DNA from: Oxytricha trifallax
Lineage: Eukaryota; Ciliophora; Spirotrichea; Sporadotrichida; Oxytrichidae
Reading direction: 5' to 3'
Assembly: GCA_000711775.1 (NCBI GenBank)
Contig: ARYC01017085.1
Location: 1 to 64,000, forward strand
DNA: 64,000 bases
Numbering within the stretch: the stretch's first letter is position 1; each line of letters starts with the position of its first letter. A program made the translations under genes and the position numbers. Of this stretch, positions 37,906 to 47,137 are shown piece after piece. The notes below the pieces were generated by a model that saw nothing but the letters and a program-made list of their open reading frames with translations, made no database searches and was not told the origin of the DNA.

Positions 37906-39660
37906 AAGTATTACAGGAATTAATTTCCAAGAAGAATAATTTTTTAATGAGGAAAGTTTAATGTACTGATAATTATGCTTTCATCTTCAAAATTGACTGA
38001 TCATTCCCAATGACTTATACTTACTTTTCTACATTTCCTTTTATGTCGTGATTGTATTAAAGATGTGCATAGGTAAGATTTGAATGAAAACTTAAAATTG
38101 AATATTAAACAATAATTTAATTTATGTCAATGACATATAATTGAAAAAATTTATTTGTCATAGACACTGCAATGTATTTGCCTTGAAGAACCTATTAGTT
38201 ATAATAATGATAAATTGAAGATATGCTGCAAAATTCTTTAATTTTTAAATATAATTTAACAAAAAATAAATTATTAAAAGTTCTATCTTTTGATGGGTTG
38301 GACTTATTCCATGTAATAATTTTAGTTAATAGTAATATTTCAAATAAAAAATTATGATTTATAATACGAGAACTTTAAATTATTAATTATTCTAATAACA
38401 TTAATACTAAAACTTATTATCAAAATCAAAAATAGAAACCTCTTTGATTAGTGCTATTCTTCCTCATCATTATCGTCATCTTCATCGCCATAGTCATTTT
38501 CATCATCTAAGGTCCTATCTGTCTGCGGTCTTGCGAAACACCAGTCCTGCTGCACCTGTGGCCTTACCAAGTAGGACCACTATAAAAAAAATTTAAAGAA
38601 ATCTTTTTTGTAACTTGCATTTTATGTGAGTGGTCCCTCTCCACCTGAGTCTGATCATGAAGAATAGTTTTTAATATATTGAGTTATTGATTAAATTAAT
38701 TAATTCCGTATTATAAATTTAATCTAAATCCTCCATTTTCATTATTTTTATATGAAAGATTGTGATTTTAATTACTTTATAAACTTAGGAGTATGAGTTT
38801 GAGTTAGATAAAATTATAAAAGCTTTATATAAAACTTTATTAAATTCTGATTTAAAATTTGAATTCACGAGCCTATTATTTATATTCTGATTGTCTATCA
38901 TTAGTATTGTATCTGATTATTTATTGATTATATTTTAGTTCTCTATAGTCTAATTTATTTATATTGATAAATTAGAAAACAAATAGGAAAAAATAAAACA
39001 CATTAAATAAAAAAACTTACTTTAATTTATCTGATTACAAATAGAGGAAAAATGAAATAGATAAAGGAATGAATGTAAAGTGCTAATTGGATTCAACTCT
39101 AGACTGATAATTGAGAAATTTAATTTAATTGGTTATATAGTTTTCCCAATTAAATTGTTTATTTGCGCAGCATAAAGTATAGCTTGATATCTTACTTATT
39201 AGGTTTTATATGTTGAGTTCATACTTAATCTATTTATTTTAAGTCATAATATAGACGCGGTTTGCCAAACCTAAACCTTTTACATTAGCTTAATAATGAA
39301 TTCAGTTTGATATTTTGTTTATGATCAACGAAATTTGAATTTTTATGTTGAAATGTTAGATTAATAATTACTTACTTTGATGTTAAAATGAAATAACTGA
39401 ACAAGAATCTTGGGTTATTGACTCTATGTTAGACATTCTTAAATCCATTATATTTTAATCTATGATATTATTAATATATTGCGTTAACTGGTTTGATTAA
39501 ATAATTCTTATATTTAGAAAAATTATGATCGATAATAAAGAAAACTTAATGAAAATGGATTGTATTGCTTTACATAATTGGAAAAATATAATTAATGCCA
39601 GCAATATTTCTTTTTATACTTCCATTACTCTATAAATATAGAAAAATAGTGGTCGGAGCC
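37906..39660. other. AT-rich region with two short coding-like patches
   Basis: Apart from 38,450-38,660, described separately, this is AT-rich sequence without recognisable features. Confidence 0.5.
38450..38600 (-). CDS. Possible C-terminal gene segment with acidic tail
   Basis: The minus strand reads SYLVRPQVQQDWCFARPQTD followed by DENDYGDEDDDNDEEEQ, an acidic tail common at eukaryotic protein ends. G+C content jumps relative to the flanks. The piece is about 45 codons with no start or clear end, the size of a single macronuclear-destined segment. On the plus strand at 38,631 another short frame (VSGPSPPESDHEEQ) competes. Identity unknown. Confidence 0.35.
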
Positions 39661-40117
39661 ATGAGTCAGACAAGAGGACTTCGGAGCTAGGAGTCAGGCA
39701 GTTCATATAAAAATCTCCATATTTATAAAGGCAAGTAATTAATTCAATTCTTCTATGAATCATCAATTTCTATCATTTAAATCTATAAGAGCCATATCAA
39801 ATTGATGGTTATAAAGTGCATTGTCTATGCTCTCTATGACAAACTAGGATTCCTTTTTATATGTCATGATCGTTCCATTTGGATTTCTATACTAATTAAT
39901 TTTTTAGCAATCTCATATTAATTTTTATAAATCCTTCTTCGTGAAGAGTTCTAGTTTTACTTCAATATTAGGTATGAAATCTTATATTTACTCTATATTA
40001 CAAGCTTTATTTTAAATTTCATGCTCATCTCCTTGAAACTTGGTTGTTTAATTCTTAGTACAATAATAAAATTTTAAAGTAATACATTCAAAATGGGAAA
40101 ATTAAATTAATCATAAC

Positions 40118-40179
<62 letters not shown>

Positions 40180-40182
40180 TGA
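39661..40182 (+). CDS. Hypothetical protein, 173 aa, ending in an isoleucine run
   Basis: ATG 39,661 to TGA 40,180-40,182 in ciliate code. It starts MSQTRGLRSQESG and continues with hydrophobic, protein-like sequence (VIKCIVYALYDKLGFLFICH, SIWISILINFLAIS, YEILYLLYITSFILNFML). The last ~20 codons are the ATA phase of the trinucleotide repeat. A DNA stretch near its 3' end (about 40,045-40,120) recurs inverted at about 52,540-52,620. It may be a membrane protein segment, or an open frame from AT-rich DNA. Confidence 0.3.
40118..40179 (+). repeat. (TAA)n microsatellite, about 20 units
   Basis: Uninterrupted TAA/ATA trinucleotide repeat just outside the left end of the 10.4-kb element. Confidence 0.97.
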
Positions 40183-40220
40183 TCACATTGAGGTCTCTGG
40201 GCCCCCCGGATCTAAATATA

Positions 40221-40337
40221 TTAACCCCAATATATAAACCCCAATACATATATGCGTGATAAATCTATAAGTTGGAATAGTGATGATTCAATATCGATAA
40301 ATAGCGAAATTCCAAACTTCACAATTTAACTTATTAT
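40221..40337 (+). repeat. Left terminal inverted repeat of the 10.4-kb element
   Basis: Contains two CCCCAATA tracts, then ATATGCGTGAT, CTATAAGTTGG, ATATCGATAAATAGCGAAAT and ending ACAATTTAACTTATTAT. It matches the right repeat with about five substitutions over the last ~100 bp; the outer telomere-like part is more diverged. An AAGGCC lies just inside both repeats. Confidence 0.93.
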
Positions 40338-41008
40338 GAGAAGGCCAATTCAAGAGTCTTAGAAAGAGAGTCTTTAAGAATGCTGCTAATTGCAGTTTGA
40401 GTGTTCTAGTGATCATATATTGTTGAAAGTGTTCCTTATTCTATACTTAGTCCATATGTCCATAAAATCCAGTAGCTTTCCCAACTACTTTTTGCAAAAA
40501 TTCAACTTTAGTATAAACCCCCCCTCTTATAGGGTCTAAAATCCAGTCTGAAGTCTAGAATCCAAAGCCAGTCTGGACCCCCTTCAACCATGACCTCGAT
40601 TTTCGAAAACGAGTGCCTTTGCTTTCCATTCTACTTTCACTGCACATTTCTACTGGTTATATGTACGTTATGAACAGTATAGGGTTGAATTCGCCATTAG
40701 GCCCTCGGATTTTTCGATTTTTCCAAAAAGCCAATTTTCAATGAGGCCAGACTCGAAAAGCACTCAAAAGACCCATGGCGGGTCCGCCATTTCTTGCAAG
40801 CCTACTTTTTTCACCTTATATGTTGGTATTAACATAAGCAATGCATTTGAACTGGTTTGCGGGCTGTAGCTCTTTAAATCCACTGGATAAGTTAGGAGAG
40901 AGGTTTTTCTTATAGTAAATTTGAAGAATCCAGTGGTATTTTTTAATAATCCACCTATTAAATTTAAAAATCCAGTATATAATACTATAATCAAAACTTA
41001 AAAATACC
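40338..41008 (+). promoter_or_regulatory. Subterminal region with repeated AATCCAGT motifs
   Basis: Between the left inverted repeat and the helicase start codon, AATCCAGT occurs at 40,466, 40,540, 40,927 and 40,969. Near-matches AATCCAAAGCCAGT (40,557), AATCCACT (40,877) and AATCCACC (40,948) add to the cluster, and a related AATCCAGC overlaps the start of the coding region. Such clusters near transposon ends often bind the transposase; a promoter role for the helicase gene is the alternative. No protein gene was seen here. Confidence 0.5.
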
Positions 41009-44000
41009 ATGAATCCAGCCCAAGAGCGGGATCAGCTTGCTGAGTCTTTTCCCCTATAGATTGAAGAACGAAGCCCTGGTAAGCTTTTTTCCTTTACTAA
41101 GCACCTATATTAGAGTTAAGGAATGATAATTCAAATGAATAGTTAGCTCAACTTCTTGAGCAGGGTGATCGGATTTTTGAAAATCTTGAAGCCAAGGCTA
41201 ATATTGATGAGGGCGGCAAAGTGAAGGGCATTAAAGCTGAGTACAAGGGAGCCCAAGATAGCGTCAAAATCAATAGAGCAAAGGAATTCCTGCATTTAAA
41301 CAACTATGATTTGAGTCTCCTGTTGTAGCAGGAGGATTTCAAAGGCTATTAAAAGACATGGGATTTTAAGAACGTTGTGAGAAAGTTTATAAACAATAAC
41401 AAAAGCAAGAAAGCCAAGAACAGCAGTGATACCAAGTCACTGGTCTCTGAAAATCTTAACCACTCCCTCTCAAACGAGGAAATGAAGGTGAGTGAGTTCC
41501 AGACTACTGTGAGCTTAGCAAGTGAATCAATGCAAGCTCCAAGACCCTTACCTTAGCTGGTTATTAACTATGGCTCAATCATTGGCCATGAGATGTTGGT
41601 CAAGCACTTTGAAAGTTTCAAATAATCAAATTATTAATAAAAGGAACAGATCCTTCAAGATATAATAGCCCGCAACACCCAATCACTCTTTTCGTTCCTT
41701 TAGCACTTTGAGATGGCAAATGAACCCTAAGTGAACCAAGGGCTCTTCTATTTAATTACAGAGTTGATCTCAAGTAACTAAAAGCTAGACTAAGACTCCA
41801 AGGCTCGTATCTTCTTGGCTGCCCTCAGTTACTATACAGGGGAAAAATATCAGCCAGAAGAGAACTTAATATAAGAAGCAATTCTCTTACTTATAAGGTC
41901 ACCCAATGCTAGACAAGTTATAGGCTTAGCCAACTTGGTCTTTATTACTGAGGCAACATGTCTAAGTAAGCAGCTTGCTATAGCCTAGAAGCTAAACGAC
42001 TCTAATCCAGGCATCATTCAGCTTTTGGCTTAAACATGGCACTACTTTTCAATAGACCCTTAGGTCATCAAACTAATACCAAATTCCTTCTTTATAATGA
42101 ACGTGCCTTTTATTATCTTGCTTAAGCAAGACTGTGGATTGAACCTTATAAGAGACATTCCTGTAGAGTATACAGAGTACTTTGTAAGAATATGTGCCTT
42201 ATGCTCTGCCCCTAACTTAGAGTCTTTAAAAGACTACATATCTTCAACAAGGGCAACCTTCTTATAAAAGCAAGAAGTCATCGACAAAGTCTCAATGGTG
42301 CATTTTATGAAAGGCCTTGCTTCAAGACTGCAAAGCAGAGATCAATAATGGGTAGGGAAGATTGAACAAATCAGGAAAGTATAGTAGTTGATTGTGAATG
42401 CGCAAGTCGAGAAAAATGTATAGTTAAGCATTCACACTATTGACAACTGTCTAAACTGTGACTTCTCTGACCTTGATAGAATAATGCAATTGCCAAGGAC
42501 TATGGAAGCCTTCTCTGAAAAGGCTGTTAATGACCTTCTTTAGCTATTCAAGAATGAGAACTTATAAAACCAAGTAGCATCCAGATTCAATAGCAGGTCT
42601 CCAGAGGAACTCTTAAGAGTAAGTGCCGAATTAGAAACTTTGGAGTAAAATTTAGGCTTCAAATTCTACTGATCTCAGGTCTTATGTTTAAACTATATCT
42701 GTGACAACCTTAACAGCAATCACTTCATTCATTTTGGTATTGGCAATGGGAAGACCCTAATATGCATTGCTTTAGCAATCCTTATTGCTCTTAAAACTTA
42801 AAGATCAGTCTTTATACTCAGCAAGAATGAGCACTTAGTGCAAAGAGACTTCAAACGATACTAGAGAGTCATTAAAGCAATGTAGCTTAATTGCAATCTA
42901 AACTTCTTTGCCAAAGATACTGGCATCTATTTCTACACTTAGCCCTAATTAAAGAAGATGCAAAAGAACAGCAAGGCTGTGAGTGTATGGTAGCAAAGCT
43001 ACGTATTAGTGGACGAGTACGACTGGATTATGTTTGATGGCTCTGTTGATACTATAATCAACTCTCTTGAGTACTTTCAGCAAGCTCATAAAGTGATAGG
43101 ATTTTCTGGAAGCAATCTCTCTTTTACTGAAGAGAACTGTTTAAAGCTAGCTTTTCAAGCTACACCTGTAGTATTTCCCACTCTTGATAAACTCTAGGGA
43201 AATAAAAAGACTCAATACCCGGATGTGTTTGTGAGCACTAATTAGAGTGATTACTTGGCTAAGATCAAAGAAATTATAATAGAGCAGCTAAGCCACTCCC
43301 CAGTTCTAATAGTGGCTTCAACTAACTATAATGCAATAGAGATAGGCCTTTTGAGATCGGGCTACGACTTCACAAGTTTAAGCAGAGGGCAAGCCGCCAA
43401 TATCGAATCCATGATTGAAGGCAGATACTTAATGAAGAATGCGAAAAAGGAATATGGAATATACTTGCTGAATGAAGCTCATGGAAGAGGGACTGACATT
43501 CAGACGAATGATGAAATCAACTAGAACGGAGGTTCTTACCTCATCATCGCAGATGTCTTCTCTAAAAGGTCTGAAGGGCAGATTATAGGAAGAATTGGAA
43601 GACTTAATACTAAGGGCAGATGGCAAAGAGTTTTGTATAGACTCAACTCCAAAGATAGTGCTGAGTAGCTTCTTTACGTAGAGTAGAATGAGATCGACCT
43701 TATATTAGACAAAAAGTTCAATGAAGTATAATTTAATTTGTAAGACAAACAAGAAGCTACTGATATGAATATTATTGATCAAGCAAAGGAGCCTGAAGTT
43801 CCTTCTGAATAGATTATAGCCATCGATCATTAAGTTGCAGTTGTAAAGGCTATAGTGGAGAAGATAGTCGAAAAAGTAGAAAGTTCTTTCATAGGAGCCA
43901 AAAAGGATATCGAGGAAGCAAAGAAGGCCTCTGAAGAGGAAATGAAAACTGAAGCTGTGGCTGAAGAGCCAGACACTCAAAGTAAATTAGGGTTCTATTA

Positions 44001-44415
44001 ACCTTCTATCATAGAATTCATTGTAGAGAAGATGAGCCAGAACCCTGTGCTCTAAGACAAGCCTATTAGTGAAGTTGAGAAGATCTTCAAAAACGGCGTG
44101 AGGCGCCAATATGAGGAGATCACTTAAGAGCCAGGCAGAGAAAGATCGAAGAGCAAGGAAGGAAAGAAATAGACTAATAAGAGAAGTAGGAAGGCTTATG
44201 AGAAGGCAGAGCAGATTAAGGACTTAGTTGAAAAGTGAGTTATACTTGTAAGGAGGAGTTGCAGAGACAAGTCTTTTAGTGAAACTTACAAGGAGCATGA
44301 AGAGGTCGAAGAAAGTATGGAAGCCTGGTTGAAGAAGGCTTCAAATTAAAAGAAAAACTTGAAAAGTGATATAGATCATAGGAACCCCTAAAGAGAGGGG
44401 TTAAAAAGAAGATGA
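41009..44415 (+). CDS. SecA/DEAD-like helicase ATPase, ~1,093 aa, three introns
   Basis: ATG 41,009 to TGA 44,413-44,415, TAA/TAG as glutamine. Removing introns 41,079-41,113 (35 nt), 42,619-42,678 (60 nt) and 44,235-44,264 (30 nt), all GT..AG, gives exactly 1,094 codons and removes every in-frame TGA. Motor motifs lie in the usual order: Walker A GIGNGKT (545-551), Walker B VLVDEYD (D637), motif V HGRGTDI (793-799), motif VI QIIGRIGRLNTKG (826-838). The spacing and the GRGTDI/GR.GR pair fit the SecA-type DEAD helicase fold. The ~500-residue N-terminus is helical-looking without a known domain; the C-terminus (880-1,093) is charged and basic, perhaps nucleic-acid binding. It has no signal peptide and nothing points to protein export. 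A role in transposition or DNA/RNA remodelling is inferred. Confidence 0.85.
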
Positions 44416-44508
44416 TTTTAAAGCTCAATTTCTAAAAGAATTCACCATATTCTAACTCTTTCTATTAGTAGTGTTCAGAGAATGGATGAGAATAGAGACC
44501 AGCAGAAG

Positions 44509-45338
44509 TCAAAGGCTGAAGTTCTGCACCTGCCCTTCCAGATTCTGAGAGCCGAAGTCTTGCATAACTTGCTCCTTCATTTTGCGTAAGTCAAGTACTT
44601 CACTTTCCAAGTTATCATGCTCTTGCTTCAGCCTCTTAGTTTCTTATAGAAAGAGCTGTCTGTCTGACTTCAAGGCTGTCTCATAATCTTTCACCTCTTC
44701 AATTTCATCTCTTGTTCTCTTTCTTTTAGATGAGTCCTTCATGAGATTCACTGCTTTGCCTCTCTCGGCTACAAAGGAAATGTAAAGAGAGTAAACTTAC
44801 TGCTGAAGCTGAGGCATCTAGAGAGTGCGTCAACAAATTCAGGTCTCATTTCAATGACTAGGTCTCTGCTTTGCTCAAGCCTTTCTTTCCGTTAAAGCAT
44901 TGCATCGTGAATCATGTTGGTGACACCGTCGGTGTCTAAGGTATAGAGCAAATCACAGATCCATTGCCTGTCTAAGTGGACCCAGTCTCGCTCATCAGGG
45001 AGAAAGTTGAGTAGTCTGGGGATGTCTCTCGCATAATCGAGGAAGTCCTGGACTGTAAGTCCCTCTATGTGAGGCACTGCGGACACTTTGACGTCTTCTC
45101 TTCTGATGTACTATGAAGACGGTTACAATTAAGGAGAGATGCTTACCTCCTTCTTTGCTCTTATGATGGACTTGAAGAAGTAAATGTTGGTTGAATCAGG
45201 CTTGGGTAAGAAGGCCCGACAATCCTGGGTGAGAAAGTTGTAGAGCTCTTTCTTGCTTTTGCACTTCTAAGCTAGTTCTTAAACATTGATGCCAGTAAGT
45301 TACGCTTGGTTCATTAAATTCTAATAGGAGGGTGCCAT
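44509..45338 (-). CDS. 253-aa coiled-coil protein of unknown function, two introns
   Basis: Starts at ATG 45,338 (MAPSYQNLMNQAQL) and ends at TGA 44,509-44,511. Introns 45,111-45,146 (36 nt) and 44,769-44,800 (32 nt), both GTAAG..TAG, leave exactly 254 codons. The central part has PHIEGLTVQDFLDYARDIPR, LPDERDWVHLDRQWICDLL and MRPEFVDALSRCLSFS; residues about 185-245 form a charged coiled coil (LQETKRLKQEHDNLESEVLD). A KRKRTR cluster could be a nuclear signal. It converges on the helicase gene (93 bp between stops) and diverges from the transposase gene (92 bp between starts). TBEs also carry a small accessory protein of about 22 kDa; a similar role is a guess from position only. No family recognised. 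Confidence 0.8.
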
Positions 45339-45430
45339 CAGCCGTTTTAAATAGCCAAATATTGGCTCATGAAGACAGCACTGTTACTATAATGAGATAG
45401 TCATTTTCACTATTATGAAATGCCTTCAGC
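45339..45430. promoter_or_regulatory. 92-bp divergent promoter region between coiled-coil and transposase genes
   Basis: Two genes start back to back here, so the 92 bp must serve both. It holds an interrupted inverted repeat AGCCAA-ATA-TTGGCT at 45,353-45,367 and TTTTAAATA- and ACTATAATGAG-like AT stretches. The symmetric site is a reasonable candidate for a shared regulator; no known motif was matched. Confidence 0.45.
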
Positions 45431-47137
45431 ATGATCCGATTTCCGCATGCGGATTTCCTACCAGCACCAAAGTAATTCATTATTAGGAAATTAAGCACTG
45501 AACTTATGGAATCAAGTTCTAAAAAGAGATAGTCTAAGCTGGTTGAATTTTTCCAATAAGAGGAAGAAGATAAAAGCTCTAGTAGTTCAGATAGTGAGCG
45601 AAGCTCAAGTAGTGAAACAGATGATGAAAGCAATACTGCAGATTACATAACAACCAATATGTTATACTAAAGGAACATTACAGTTGCTGATGTTGAGATA
45701 GAGACTGTAAGTAAAAGAGAGATGCTTAACTACTACTATGATCTGGAAGATTCATTAGAATCTTTGAATTTCAAAGGCTTTATTATTGATCCTAAGGAAA
45801 CCTATAGAGTAAGTAAACTAGGAGGATTTAAGGAATCGTTACTAGATGGCCACTAAATATAGACTCTTGGCCAGATCACACTTGAGATCTACACTGACTA
45901 TACCTAATCAGAATTAGAACCTTAAGGTATGCTCGAAAGAGCCCCTTTAATAGATATGAAGTAATTAGAATAGAAAGTAATAGAGAACCATAAAATGAAA
46001 GACTCACTTCCAGTCTTTGGATAGCATACTTAGCTTTAAGCTATAGTGCCTCGAAGATAACTCAAGATCATGAGGAAAGAAAAGGAGCAGCAGCAAAAAG
46101 AGCTAAAGCTGGCTCAGGAATCTCAAAGACTAAGGATGTCTGAAAAGCTAAACTGCTAGCAGATTATGAAGAGGCTTGGCATTTCATACTATAAGTTAAG
46201 AAGGCACCTTAACAATCCCTTAAAAAAGCGAACTTTTGGAATCTTAAGTAAGTTAATCGAAGCAAGTATAAGAAGCTACACAGCAGGGCTCGCACTCATA
46301 TAGTGAATATGCTTACTTATGACTAAGTGCCTATCTAAATATCAGATATACAGAAAAGCTTAGTGTCAAAGATCCAGCTTCACTGTTCAAAGTAGATGAT
46401 TCGAAGGTTCCTTAAGAATGAACTAATGATGACATATAAGTAAGTTAAGTAGATAACGAACCTTCATAACAATAACAGTAGTAAGCTTCAACGCTAGTAT
46501 GCAGCCTAACAATTCATACTCTTTCTAAGTGAAGGCAAGAGAATTATTAACATTGATGAATCAGTATTGCACTAGACTGATGAGAGAAGAAGAGGCTGGA
46601 CAGCTCCTTATGTTAAGAATAGGGTTACAAAATCTTAGAGGCTTAGTCAAATGAACTTGATTATTGGAGTGTCAAGTACTGGAGAGTTGTTCTATACTGT
46701 GAACAGGGGAAGAACTAATCAACACTCATTTATGTACTTCTTGTGCAAGCTTGCACTTACATTAGATGATATAGATTTGGAGTGGAGAAAGAATACTGTT
46801 ATCATGATTGATAACGCTCCCTATCACAGATCTTAAGAAGTAATGGCAAAGTATGACAATCTCAAATTACCGCTCATGTTTCTTGGGCCTTATCATTACA
46901 GGCTAGCTCCCGCAGAGCTTATGTACTCTTGGATTAAGAACAGAGACCTGAATCCCTTGAATACAAGAGCTTAATCAAAGTAAGTTAAGATAAGTTTACA
47001 CTTATAGAGGCTATTGGGCTGCCTTTATGAAAGAGCTTGGTATGAATATAAGTAGGATTAATCAGAATCTTGTAAGAAGATGCTACTATCATGTCTTAAC
47101 TGCTGCTTTAGAATCTATCTCACTTAAAGACTTGTGA
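45431..47137 (+). CDS. DD34E Tc1/mariner-IS630-type transposase, ~540 aa, two introns
   Basis: First ATG after an in-frame TGA is 45,431 (MIRFPHADFLPAPKQ); stop TGA 47,135-47,137. Introns 46,248-46,303 (56 nt) and 46,980-47,007 (28 nt), both GTAAGTTAA..ATAG, are needed to keep frame and leave exactly 541 codons. An acidic serine-rich N-terminus (SSSSSDSERSSSSETDDES) precedes a helix-turn-helix (IMKRLGISYYKLRRHL), a second DNA-binding region (MIRRFLKNELMMTYKQ), and the DDE core: NIDESVL (D357), VIMIDNAPYHRS (D442), GPYHYRLAPAELMYSWIK (E477). D442 and E477 are 34 residues apart, the Tc1 spacing. All catalytic residues and flanking signatures are intact. At ~540 aa it is longer than TBE transposase (~350 aa), mainly in the N-terminus, and clearly a different lineage. 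Confidence 0.9.

Noticed and set aside
40764..41010. Minus-strand frames of 64-76 codons upstream of the helicase gene
   Set aside because: They overlap the AATCCAGT cluster and give low-quality, overlapping alternative readings; no support.
42670..42672. In-frame TGA as selenocysteine or a reassigned codon
   Set aside because: The same organism uses TGA as stop in every other gene here, and an intron or a point mutation explains it more simply.
43429..43980. Minus-strand frames of 65 and 91 codons inside the helicase region
   Set aside because: Antisense shadows of the helicase gene.
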